Positions 8,948 to 15,468 are shown, numbered from the stretch's first letter. The stretch: 64,000 nt of DNA from Odoribacter sp. Z80 (GCF_009935865.1 NZ_QWEL01000004.1:177015-241014); one strand, 5' to 3'. Numbers and translations are program-made. The notes: generated by a model from the sequence alone, not told the origin.

Positions 8948-9196
8948 TTAAAAACCTCCGGCGGGAGTACCTGAACATCCCCCGACACAATCACCACTAC
9001 AACTTCCATCATAACATGGACTACCATAATCGCCACGAGCATCTCCATCACACCCGCCCACACAATTTCCGCTACAGCTTCCATCATAACATCGGGAATA
9101 AGCATCCATACGACCACCGCCAACTAGACTTAATGCCGTGAAAGACAGCAGATTCAGCCTTTTAAGAATTAGTTCATTCAATAATTCAGTTAACAT
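8948..9196 (-). CDS. Cysteine-repeat RiPP precursor peptide
   Basis: An 82-residue peptide from the ATG at 9196. The N-terminal leader (about residues 1-28) is rich in Leu and ends LSLVGGG, a double-glycine-like site suited to a C39-type protease. The core holds two near-identical units, CYDGSCSGNCVGGC and CYDGSCSGDCVGGC (Cys36, 41, 45, 49 and Cys61, 66, 70, 74), separated by a Gly/Asp linker and closed by a Gly-rich tail. It precedes a radical SAM/SPASM enzyme, so thioether or similar crosslinks on the Cys residues are the natural prediction. An in-frame start further upstream would translate the flanking repeat and is unlikely. No dedicated protease or exporter is visible nearby. Confidence 0.85.
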   Translation of the reverse strand: MLTELLNELILKRLNLLSFTALSLVGGGRMDAYSRCYDGSCSGNCVGGCDGDARGDYGSPCYDGSCSGDCVGGCSGTPAGGF

Positions 9197-9335
9197 AGTG
9201 TTTATTTTAAATTGCCTCCACTTTATAATTAGGCTATCGGCAACTCCTTTCAATATTAGACGTCGCTCCCCCGCATACTCCATCAGCCTGCGGCCCCCTC
9301 AGCTTAGTACAAGGGGACTCCGTCTGCCCAGAAAC

Positions 9336-10166
9336 TTAAAAAACCAACGCAACCCGGAAGCCCAGAAAGTCGTTGCGGTGGTCCGGATGGTCGCGGTTCC
9401 GAGAAGACACCCGGCAGTCCCTCGCATCGTGAAGCCAACTGCCGCCGCGGCACACGCGGCTGGAGCCGCTTGAAGGACCGGTAGGGTCGGTCTGAGAAAC
9501 GTCACTGTAATCACCGTACCAGTCGCTGCACCATTCCCACACATTACCACTCATGTCATAAATTCCCAATTCATTCGGCAACTTCGTGCCGACTGAAGAA
9601 GTCGAATATTTTTCTTCACTATTTTCCCAATACCAAGCCACATCATCTATCGTATTGCTGCCGCTATATTTGTACCCCCTGCTCTTTACCCCGCCACGGG
9701 CGGCATACTCCCATTGCGCTTCCGTGGGCAAAACATACTTCTTTCCTGTCAGTTCACTCAATTTGCTGACAAATTCCTGGGCTTCATCCCAACTGACATA
9801 ATACATCGGATAGTCGTCTCCGACTCCATAAAGATCACTCCCACCCGCTTTCTCCATCTGCTCCTCCACACCCGTACCCATCACAGCCTTCCACAAACCC
9901 TGAGTCACCTCGAACTTACCGATATAGTAATCGGACAAAGTCACGGAATGAACAGGTTTCTCATCACCCCACGCATCCTCTCCCTGCTCCTCCGTCGCAC
10001 CCATCCGGAAAGTACCGCCCGCCACGTAAACCATATCGAAAGAAAAACCGGAAACACCCTTTTCCACGTAATCTTCACCTATAACGAGTTTATCATCGTC
10101 ATCATCCTTGTGGCAGCCAGCAAACAACGCCACGCACACCACCAAATAAAAACATCTTTTCAACAT
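9336..10166 (-). CDS. DGR-type variable lipoprotein 2 (compact FGE/CLec domain)
   Basis: A 276-residue lipoprotein with a signal peptide ending at FAGC (Cys18), a poly-Asp linker (HKDDDDDK), and then directly the FGE/C-type-lectin domain: FSFDMVYVAGGTFRMG, GLWKAVMGTG, LPTEAQWEYAARGG, YDMSGNVWEW, LGFRVALVF. It lacks the BACON repeats of lipoproteins 1 and 4. In true FGE the segment after GGS contains an active-site cysteine; here that place is a variable codon (His), so a binding rather than an enzymatic role is likely. The VR lies at 9366-9461. Its 3' flank has only the right half of the nested inverted repeat and then changes abruptly into the RiPP region. Confidence 0.87.
   Translation of the reverse strand: MLKRCFYLVVCVALFAGCHKDDDDDKLVIGEDYVEKGVSGFSFDMVYVAGGTFRMGATEEQGEDAWGDEKPVHSVTLSDYYIGKFEVTQGLWKAVMGTGVEEQMEKAGGSDLYGVGDDYPMYYVSWDEAQEFVSKLSELTGKKYVLPTEAQWEYAARGGVKSRGYKYSGSNTIDDVAWYWENSEEKYSTSSVGTKLPNELGIYDMSGNVWEWCSDWYGDYSDVSQTDPTGPSSGSSRVCRGGSWLHDARDCRVSSRNRDHPDHRNDFLGFRVALVF
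9366..9461 (-). repeat. DGR variable repeat of target 2
   Basis: The 96-bp VR equivalent of target 2, identical to the others at all third codon positions. Its first half from the SW-LHDA-RDC segment to the following Ser codon is identical to target 4, while the second half is different. Confidence 0.87.
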
Positions 10167-10207
10167 AACACCTTAATTTACAGATTAAACATTCAAAAAA
10201 AATTTTC

Positions 10208-10303
10208 CTACCATCCCCAACGGTCCCAAAATTTAAACAAAGCAACAAGTCCGATTACAGTCCCCATCGAAACATCTACCGATATACATTTCTTCTTTTT
10301 CAT
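10208..10303 (-). CDS. Possible 31-residue basic/hydrophobic peptide, copy A
   Basis: A short frame MKKKKCISVDVSMGTVIGL followed by a Trp-rich end (FWDRWGW), TAG stop, between lipoprotein genes 3 and 2 on the same strand. A near-identical copy at 11307-11402 keeps the frame with one Asp-to-Gly change. No clear ribosome-binding site is seen. It may be a small membrane peptide or merely part of the duplicated spacer. Confidence 0.35.
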   Translation of the reverse strand: MKKKKCISVDVSMGTVIGLVALFKFWDRWGW

Positions 10304-10338
10304 ATCATTTATGTTTTTATCATCATCTACTTCACTAA

Positions 10339-10407
10339 CCGCAGGCTCATTCCGTATGCCGTCCGCTCCACTCCGTTCGCTCCCCCGCATACTCCACCAG
10401 CCTGCGG
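10339..10407. repeat. Nested inverted repeat downstream of DGR target 3
   Basis: CCGCAGGCT (10339-10347) pairs with AGCCTGCGG (10399-10407), with inner GTATGC/GCATAC arms. It is the same element as at 4280-4348. Confidence 0.7.
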
Positions 10408-10449
10408 CCCCCTTAACTTAGTACAAGGGGACTCCGTCTGCCCAGAAAC

Positions 10450-11265
10450 TTAAAAAACCAACGCAACCCGGAAGCCCAGAAAGTTGTAGCGGGAGCCCGG
10501 ATCGGCGAAGCTCCGATAAGACACCCGGCAGTTCCCCGCATAGTCAAGCCAACTGCCGCCGCGGAGCACGCGGTCGGAGCCGCTCGAAGGACCGGTAGGG
10601 TCGGTCTGAGAAACGTCACTGTACAAACCCCACCTGTCGCCGCACCATTCCCACACATTACCACTCATGTCATAAATTCCCAATTCATTAGGCAACTTCG
10701 TCCCCACAGGATGAGCAGCGAATCCGCTATTACCATCATACCAGGCCACATCATCTATCGTATTGCTGCCGCTATATTTGTACCCCCTGCTCTTCGCTCC
10801 GCCACGGGCGGCATACTCCCATTGCGCTTCCGTGGGCAAAACATACTTCTTTCCCGTCAGTTCACTCAATTTGCTGACAAATTCCTGGGCTTCATCCCAA
10901 CTGACATAATACATCGGATAGTCGTCTCCGACTCCATAAAGATCACTCTCACCCGCTTTCTTCCTTTGCTCCTCCACACCCGTACCCATCACCGCCTCCC
11001 ACAAACCCTGAGTCACTTCATACTTACCGATGTAATAATCGGACAAAGTCACGGAATGAACAGGTTTCTCATTAGCCCACGCATCCTCTCCCTGCTCCTC
11101 CGTCCCACCCATCCGGAACGTACCGCCCGCCACGTAAACCATATCGAAAGAAAAACCGGAAACACCCTTTTCCACGTATATAACGAGTTTATCATCGTCA
11201 TCATCCTTGTGGCAGCCAGCAAACAACGCCACGCACACCACCAAATAAAAACATCTTTTCAACAT
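10450..11265 (-). CDS. DGR-type variable lipoprotein 3 (compact FGE/CLec domain)
   Basis: A 271-residue lipoprotein, closely related to lipoprotein 2 over its whole length: the same signal peptide and lipobox (Cys18), poly-Asp linker and FGE/C-type-lectin domain. It differs mainly in the VR (10480-10575), in a short segment before it (CGDRWGLYSD where the others have CSDWY.DYSD), and in sharing the HPVGTKLP branch with lipoprotein 1. The gene plus its downstream spacer and small peptide form a duplication unit of about 1.1 kb shared with the neighbouring copy. Surface-exposed binding protein by inference; ligand unknown. Confidence 0.87.
   Translation of the reverse strand: MLKRCFYLVVCVALFAGCHKDDDDDKLVIYVEKGVSGFSFDMVYVAGGTFRMGGTEEQGEDAWANEKPVHSVTLSDYYIGKYEVTQGLWEAVMGTGVEEQRKKAGESDLYGVGDDYPMYYVSWDEAQEFVSKLSELTGKKYVLPTEAQWEYAARGGAKSRGYKYSGSNTIDDVAWYDGNSGFAAHPVGTKLPNELGIYDMSGNVWEWCGDRWGLYSDVSQTDPTGPSSGSDRVLRGGSWLDYAGNCRVSYRSFADPGSRYNFLGFRVALVF
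10480..10575 (-). repeat. DGR variable repeat of target 3
   Basis: The 96-bp VR of target 3, the most divergent at the amino-acid level, yet identical to the other three copies at every third codon position and at the 14 non-AAY-type codons. Confidence 0.87.
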
Positions 11266-11306
11266 AACACCTTAATTTATAGATTAAACATTCAAAAAAA
11301 ATTTTC

Positions 11307-11402
11307 CTACCATCCCCAACGGCCCCAAAATTTAAACAAAGCAACAAGTCCGATTACAGTCCCCATCGAAACATCTACCGATATACATTTCTTCTTTTTC
11401 AT
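11307..11402 (-). CDS. Possible 31-residue basic/hydrophobic peptide, copy B
   Basis: A second copy of the peptide at 10208-10303, in the spacer between lipoprotein genes 4 and 3, ending FWGRWGW. The surrounding roughly 280 bp are almost identical in the two spacers, so sequence conservation alone does not prove that the frame is translated. Confidence 0.35.
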   Translation of the reverse strand: MKKKKCISVDVSMGTVIGLVALFKFWGRWGW

Positions 11403-11437
11403 ATCATTTATGTTTTTATCATCATCTACTTCACTAA

Positions 11438-11505
11438 CCGCAGGCTCATTCCGTATGCCGTCCGCTCCACTCCGTTCGCTCCCCGCATACTCCATCAGCC
11501 TGCGG
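11438..11505. repeat. Nested inverted repeat downstream of DGR target 4
   Basis: CCGCAGGCT (11438-11446) pairs with AGCCTGCGG (11497-11505). It is the third complete copy of the element. Confidence 0.7.
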
Positions 11506-11546
11506 CCCCTCAGCTTAGTACAAGGGGACTCCGTCTGCCCAGAAAC

Positions 11547-12920
11547 TTAAAAAACCAACGCAACCCGGAAGCCCAGAATGCCGTCGCGGGAGTCCGGACC
11601 GCCGTCGTACCGAGAAGACACCCGGCAGTCCCTCGCATCGTGAAGCCAACTGCCGCCGCGGACCACGCGGCAGGAGCCGCTTGAAGGACCGGTAGGGTCG
11701 GTCTGAGAAACGTCACTGTAATCACCGTACCAGTCGCTGCACCATTCACACACATTACCACTCATGTCATAAATTCCCAATTCATTCGGCAACTTCGTGC
11801 CAACTGAAGAAGTCGAATATTTTTCTTCACTATTTCCCCAATACCAGGCCACACCATCTATCGTATTGCTGCCGCTATATTTGTACCCCCTGCTCTTTAC
11901 CCCGCCGCGGGCGGCATACTCCCATTGCGCTTCCGTGGGCAAAACATACTTCTTTCCTGTCAGTTCACTCAATTTGCTGACAAATTCCTGGGCTTCATCC
12001 CAACTGACATAATACATCGGATAGTCGTCTCCGACTCCATAAAGATCACTCTCACCCACTTTCTCCATCTGCTCCTCCACACCCGTACCCATCACAGCCT
12101 TCCACAAACCCTGAGTCACTTCATACTTACCGATATAGTAATCGGACAAAGTCACGGAATGAACAGGTTCCTCATCATACGTCGCACCCATCCGGAACGT
12201 ACCGCCCTCCACGTAAACCATCTCTATCTCACCCTTTTCCTGAACAACATAAACCGTATCTTCCAACCTATTGACTGTGTCATGAAAAATAATATATCCT
12301 ACACGCTTCTTAGGGATACCATTTCTTTTAACCACAAAATCATACGTCGCGGAAATAATCGCTTTCGTCTCCTGAACCTGACTTATCCAAGTAGGTAAAT
12401 CCACCACATACTCCACTCTGTCATAAATACTCTGCACCTTCACTGAAATCGTGCCGCCATCCGCTGACACATGAATCGTGTCCTGCGCTATATGCATGGC
12501 TTTCTCCGGTTTCTGCTTCACTTTCAGTTCCCTTTTCTTTTTGCCCGACTGCAAGGTCACCACCGCTTCCCGTACATCTCCCCAACCCTGATAAGCCTCC
12601 GTCATGACGGAAACCGTCAAATTACCGCTACCGGCAGGAAAATTCGTCTTACACCAATCCTCGGAGCAGAAAATCTCCCAGTCACCGTTGCTCGTCACAG
12701 TGAAATCCTGCGTACCGCCTTCCTGCTCAAACAACAACTCCGGCGTCGAAATCTCTAACGTCACACCAGACGGTTCATCCGAATCATCGTCATCCCCCGG
12801 ACGGTCCGGTACCTCCGGCTTGTCCGGGTCGTTTGGCCCTATCGGCTCATCCGTACCACCCGTACATGCCGTCGCCAAAAAGACGGCACACACCACCAAA
12901 TAAAAACATCTTTTCAACAT
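11547..12920 (-). CDS. DGR-type variable lipoprotein 4: BACON-like domains plus FGE/CLec domain
   Basis: A 457-residue lipoprotein with a lipobox at ATAC (Cys19), a Pro/Asp-rich linker, two BACON-like beta domains (about residues 52-215; WCKTNFPAGSGNL, PTWISQVQETKA) and the FGE/C-type-lectin domain (about 225-457; MVYVEGGTFRMG, LPTEAQWEYAARGG, LGFRVALVF). Its VR is at 11577-11672. It is the first variable lipoprotein gene after the DUF4469 gene in the direction of transcription and shares the signal-peptide segment with lipoproteins 2 and 3, suggesting that N-terminal modules have been shuffled onto a common variable domain. Confidence 0.88.
   Translation of the reverse strand: MLKRCFYLVVCAVFLATACTGGTDEPIGPNDPDKPEVPDRPGDDDDSDEPSGVTLEISTPELLFEQEGGTQDFTVTSNGDWEIFCSEDWCKTNFPAGSGNLTVSVMTEAYQGWGDVREAVVTLQSGKKKRELKVKQKPEKAMHIAQDTIHVSADGGTISVKVQSIYDRVEYVVDLPTWISQVQETKAIISATYDFVVKRNGIPKKRVGYIIFHDTVNRLEDTVYVVQEKGEIEMVYVEGGTFRMGATYDEEPVHSVTLSDYYIGKYEVTQGLWKAVMGTGVEEQMEKVGESDLYGVGDDYPMYYVSWDEAQEFVSKLSELTGKKYVLPTEAQWEYAARGGVKSRGYKYSGSNTIDGVAWYWGNSEEKYSTSSVGTKLPNELGIYDMSGNVCEWCSDWYGDYSDVSQTDPTGPSSGSCRVVRGGSWLHDARDCRVSSRYDGGPDSRDGILGFRVALVF
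11577..11672 (-). repeat. DGR variable repeat of target 4
   Basis: The 96-bp VR of target 4. The first half matches target 2 exactly from the Leu-His-Asp codons to the Ser codon before CGG; the second half is unique. Confidence 0.87.
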
Positions 12921-12976
12921 AACACCTTAATTTATAGATTAAACATCATATCTATCTTTTGTGACCGTTCACTACA

Positions 12977-13052
12977 AGCGTAGGAGGGTGGCTCCTACGC
13001 TCAAAGGGGGAGGGGTCCTACGTCCGTAGGGGATATTCCACTACGCCCGTAG
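12977..13052. repeat. Cluster of three CTACG/CGTAG palindromes
   Basis: AGCGTAGGAG (12977-12986) pairs with CTCCTACGCT (12992-13001). CCTACG-TC-CGTAGG follows at 13017-13030 and CTACG-CC-CGTAG at 13041-13052. All share a CTACG core and lie just downstream of the DUF4469 stop (13064) and upstream of lipoprotein 4. A REP-like extragenic palindrome cluster or a terminator set is possible. Confidence 0.6.
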
Positions 13053-13063
13053 GGGACACTACC

Positions 13064-13813
13064 CTAATTTTGCTCTTCCGGTTCGGCAACGTTCAGCACT
13101 TTCTCGAAACGGGTCGTGCGGGCCTGTTTCAGCACGCTGTTGCTCGACGAGAACTGGGTGGTCAGTTCCAGATAATAGTCGCCGGGCGCCAGCTTCGGCA
13201 CGCGGAAGGACAACGACGAGGGGTTGTTCACCGTCAGACGCCGCATATCCACTGCCACCACACTGCTATCGTCCACCCGGCGGAAACAAATGCCGTTGCC
13301 CTCGTGCTCGCCGGCAATCTGGATGTTGCGCCCTCTCACCGTCACCGTTTCGTCCGGCGTTACCAGGCCGTTCAGCTCGCCCGTCCACGTGTCGGTCACT
13401 CCGACAATCTCCGGACCGGCAGAGGAAATGCCAAGCACTTCCACCCCCACCTGCTTCATGCCCTCGCGCAGCGAGGCACCCAACTGGAAGTTCACGCCCA
13501 CTTTGTGGCGGCTGTCGTCCAGTGTCTCGTTTTTGTCGTGCCACACACCCGACACGCTCGGATAGGCGTAGAACACGCCCGTACCCACGCTGAATCCAGC
13601 CAGCAATTTGTTGCGGATGATGCGGTCGCCCCGGTTCAGGATGTCTATCAGCGTCTCCAATTGGAACTCGCAACCCTCCGCCTGCAACGCTTTCGCGATG
13701 TCTTCCGTGGTCACCATGTTGCCCGATTTTACTTTCAACGTAAAATCGTTCGGGTCCTCCGTCAGTGGATTATCCACCAACCAACCCTGCCAGAATACGG
13801 TTTTCTTTGCCAT
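13064..13813 (-). CDS. HU-like DNA-binding protein with C-terminal DUF4469 domain
   Basis: A 249-residue protein. The N-terminal half (about residues 1-125) matches the HU/IHF-like DNA-binding domain typical of Bacteroidetes (LTEDPNDFTLKVKSGNMVTTE, KVGVNFQLGASLREGM). The C-terminal half is the beta-rich DUF4469 module (about 140-240; GLVTPDETVTVRGRNI, LAPGDYYLELTTQF). Proteins of this type are common in gut Bacteroidales but their role is unclear. The gene heads the minus-strand block that contains the DGR targets. It starts 82 nt from the inner edge of an inverted repeat enclosing a promoter, and inversion of that promoter would point at it. GC content is clearly higher than that of the spacer upstream. 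Confidence 0.82.
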   Translation of the reverse strand: MAKKTVFWQGWLVDNPLTEDPNDFTLKVKSGNMVTTEDIAKALQAEGCEFQLETLIDILNRGDRIIRNKLLAGFSVGTGVFYAYPSVSGVWHDKNETLDDSRHKVGVNFQLGASLREGMKQVGVEVLGISSAGPEIVGVTDTWTGELNGLVTPDETVTVRGRNIQIAGEHEGNGICFRRVDDSSVVAVDMRRLTVNNPSSLSFRVPKLAPGDYYLELTTQFSSSNSVLKQARTTRFEKVLNVAEPEEQN

Positions 13814-13894
13814 AATTTCAATGTTTTTAGTTTGTCATTATCTGCCCCTAAAAACATTACCAACCGGAGTCACGTTTCTACAACTCCTGTTTAT

Positions 13895-14061
13895 ATCCAA
13901 TAAAAACGTCCGTTTTTTTCTTTGTTTGGAAGAGAGTCATGCTCTTTTCATGCAAGAACATTAATATTTTGAAAATAAAGCTATTGTGTTTACGCTTTTT
14001 TATTATGTTTGTGAATCTTTCTTAAGAAGTGTTACCAAAAAAACGGACGTTTTTATTGGAT
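13895..14061. promoter_or_regulatory. Candidate invertible promoter segment upstream of the DUF4469/DGR block
   Basis: A perfect 25-bp inverted repeat, 13895-13919 and 14037-14061, with core AAAACGTCCGTT, brackets 117 bp. Inside, TATGTTTG at 14004-14011 matches the -7 consensus and faces right (plus strand), with a weaker TTG at 13984-13986 upstream at 17 nt. No comparable promoter faces left. In the present orientation it points to tRNA-Pro; after inversion it would face the DUF4469 gene. The repeat core resembles the ARACGTWCGT motif of the Bacteroides fragilis Mpi-controlled capsule promoters (recalled from memory). Confidence 0.72.
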
Positions 14062-14184
14062 GATTTTACAACGGTATACCCATCAAAATCAGCCGTTTAA
14101 CAGAACCGCCAGGACCGGTCCTCTCCATTTTCCTGTTTTCAGCCTACATTTCCGAAACTCTCATTCAGATTTTCAGATAAAAAA

Positions 14185-14215
14185 TTGGATAATTTCATCC
14201 CAAGCCCTACTTTTG
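14185..14215 (+). promoter_or_regulatory. Promoter of tRNA-Pro
   Basis: -7 box TACTTTTG at 14208-14215, with ATTG (14184-14187) exactly 20 nt upstream. The expected start site is about 10 nt before the tRNA. Confidence 0.6.
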
Positions 14216-14229
14216 TTCCCACATTCAAA

Positions 14230-14304
14230 CGGGGCGTAGCGCAGTCCGGTAGCGCATCTGCCTGGGGTGCAGAGGGTCGCAGGTTCGGATCCTGTCACCC
14301 CCGA
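14230..14304 (+). tRNA. tRNA-Pro (anticodon GGG)
   Basis: It begins CGGGGCGTAGCGCAG, with a D-arm (GTCCGGTAGCGC), an anticodon stem TCTGC/GCAGA enclosing loop CTGGGGT (anticodon GGG), and a T-arm GCAGG/CCTGT around TTCGGAT. The D, anticodon and T arms fit the bacterial tRNA-Pro(GGG) pattern well. The 3' acceptor strand (CACCCCCG) has an extra C and pairs imperfectly with the 5' strand, which is odd. No CCA is encoded. A T-run follows directly. Confidence 0.85.
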
Positions 14305-14341
14305 TTTTTTGTTTATATTTGCCCATACAAAACTCACGATT

Positions 14342-15445
14342 ATGACGACAGCATGCGAACACCCGGAAAACGCTCCGGAATACGAAGGATTGAAAGTCAA
14401 TAAGGGAATCGAGCAACCCGATCCCATGAACCCGAACATCGCTGCACGGTTAAAGAGCATCCGGAAAAGGGAACTGACTGCGGACGATTATGTCGAAGGC
14501 ATCCTGAAAGGCGATATCAACATACTCAGCCAGGCCATTACCCTGGTGGAAAGCGCAAAACCGGAGCATCAGCTCACCGCACAGGAAGTCATCAACCGGT
14601 GTCTTCCCTCGTCCGGACGTTCCGTCCGCATCGGCATCACCGGAGTGCCGGGAGCCGGGAAAAGCACCTTTATTGAAAGTTTCGGCAAATACCTCACCGG
14701 GGAAGGCCATAAAATTGCAGTCCTGGCTATAGACCCGAGCAGCGAGCGCTCCAAAGGCAGCATCCTCGGCGACAAGACGCGCATGGAAGAACTGTCGTGC
14801 GACCCGCACGCCTACATCCGCCCTTCCCCCTCCGCCGGTTCGCTGGGAGGAGTGGCCCGCAAAACCCGCGAAGCGATGATTCTGTGCGAAACGGCGGGAT
14901 TCGATACCATACTCATTGAAACCGTGGGTGTGGGACAAAGCGAAACGGCCGTCCACTCGATGGTGGATTTTTTCCTGTTGGTGCAAATTGCCGGGGCCGG
15001 CGACGAACTGCAGGGCATCAAACGCGGCATCATGGAAATGGCCGACAGCATCATCATCAACAAGGCAGACGGCAACAACATCCAACGGGCGGAACTCGCC
15101 AAGGCACAATTACAGACAGCCCTGCACTTCTTCCCGCCCCACGAATCGGGCGTTATGCCGAAAGTGATGACCTGCTCTGCCTACGAACGTACAGGCATTG
15201 ACTCCATCTGGGAACACATCCTGCACTATTGCAGCGAAACCCAGCAAAACGGTTACTTCGAATACCGCCGCGCCGAGCAGGCCAAATACTGGATGTATGA
15301 AACCATCAATGAACAACTGCGGAACCGTTTCTATCAAAACCAGAAAGCCAACCTCAAAACGGCCGAGGAACAGGTGATGAAAAACCAGGTCAGCTCATTT
15401 GCTGCCGCTTTCGACCTGCTGGAACGCTATTTCAACCAGGGATGA
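14342..15445 (+). CDS. meaB: Methylmalonyl-CoA mutase-associated GTPase MeaB
   Basis: A 367-residue G3E-family GTPase that protects and reloads the B12 cofactor of methylmalonyl-CoA mutase in the cytoplasm. Visible motifs: Walker A GVPGAGKST (about residue 103), IDPSS (switch-like), ETVGVGQSE (G3), NKAD (G4). The conserved SPSAGSLGGVARKTRE block is typical of MeaB/ArgK. The ATG at 14342 is chosen because an in-frame start further upstream would begin inside the tRNA. The gene is monocistronic, ending at a strong hairpin. The mutase genes are not in the window. Confidence 0.95.
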   Translation: MTTACEHPENAPEYEGLKVNKGIEQPDPMNPNIAARLKSIRKRELTADDYVEGILKGDINILSQAITLVESAKPEHQLTAQEVINRCLPSSGRSVRIGITGVPGAGKSTFIESFGKYLTGEGHKIAVLAIDPSSERSKGSILGDKTRMEELSCDPHAYIRPSPSAGSLGGVARKTREAMILCETAGFDTILIETVGVGQSETAVHSMVDFFLLVQIAGAGDELQGIKRGIMEMADSIIINKADGNNIQRAELAKAQLQTALHFFPPHESGVMPKVMTCSAYERTGIDSIWEHILHYCSETQQNGYFEYRRAEQAKYWMYETINEQLRNRFYQNQKANLKTAEEQVMKNQVSSFAAAFDLLERYFNQG

Positions 15446-15468
15446 TTTCAAAAGGCCCCCCAACGGAA

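Noticed and set aside
10596..10640. A second DGR variable patch upstream of VR3 (CGDRWGLYSD versus CSDWYGDYSD)
   Set aside because: The differences include changes that are not at template-adenine-type positions (for example TGG versus AGG), so ordinary divergence or recombination explains them better.
4391..12920. Formylglycine-generating (sulfatase-activating) enzymes
   Set aside because: The domain fold matches, but an active-site cysteine position is a variable codon, no sulfatase gene is nearby, and the VR pattern indicates binding proteins.
12977..13052. A short CRISPR-like repeat array
   Set aside because: The repeats are palindromes of differing length without equal spacers, and no cas genes are present apart from a small protein with only fold-level resemblance to Cas2.
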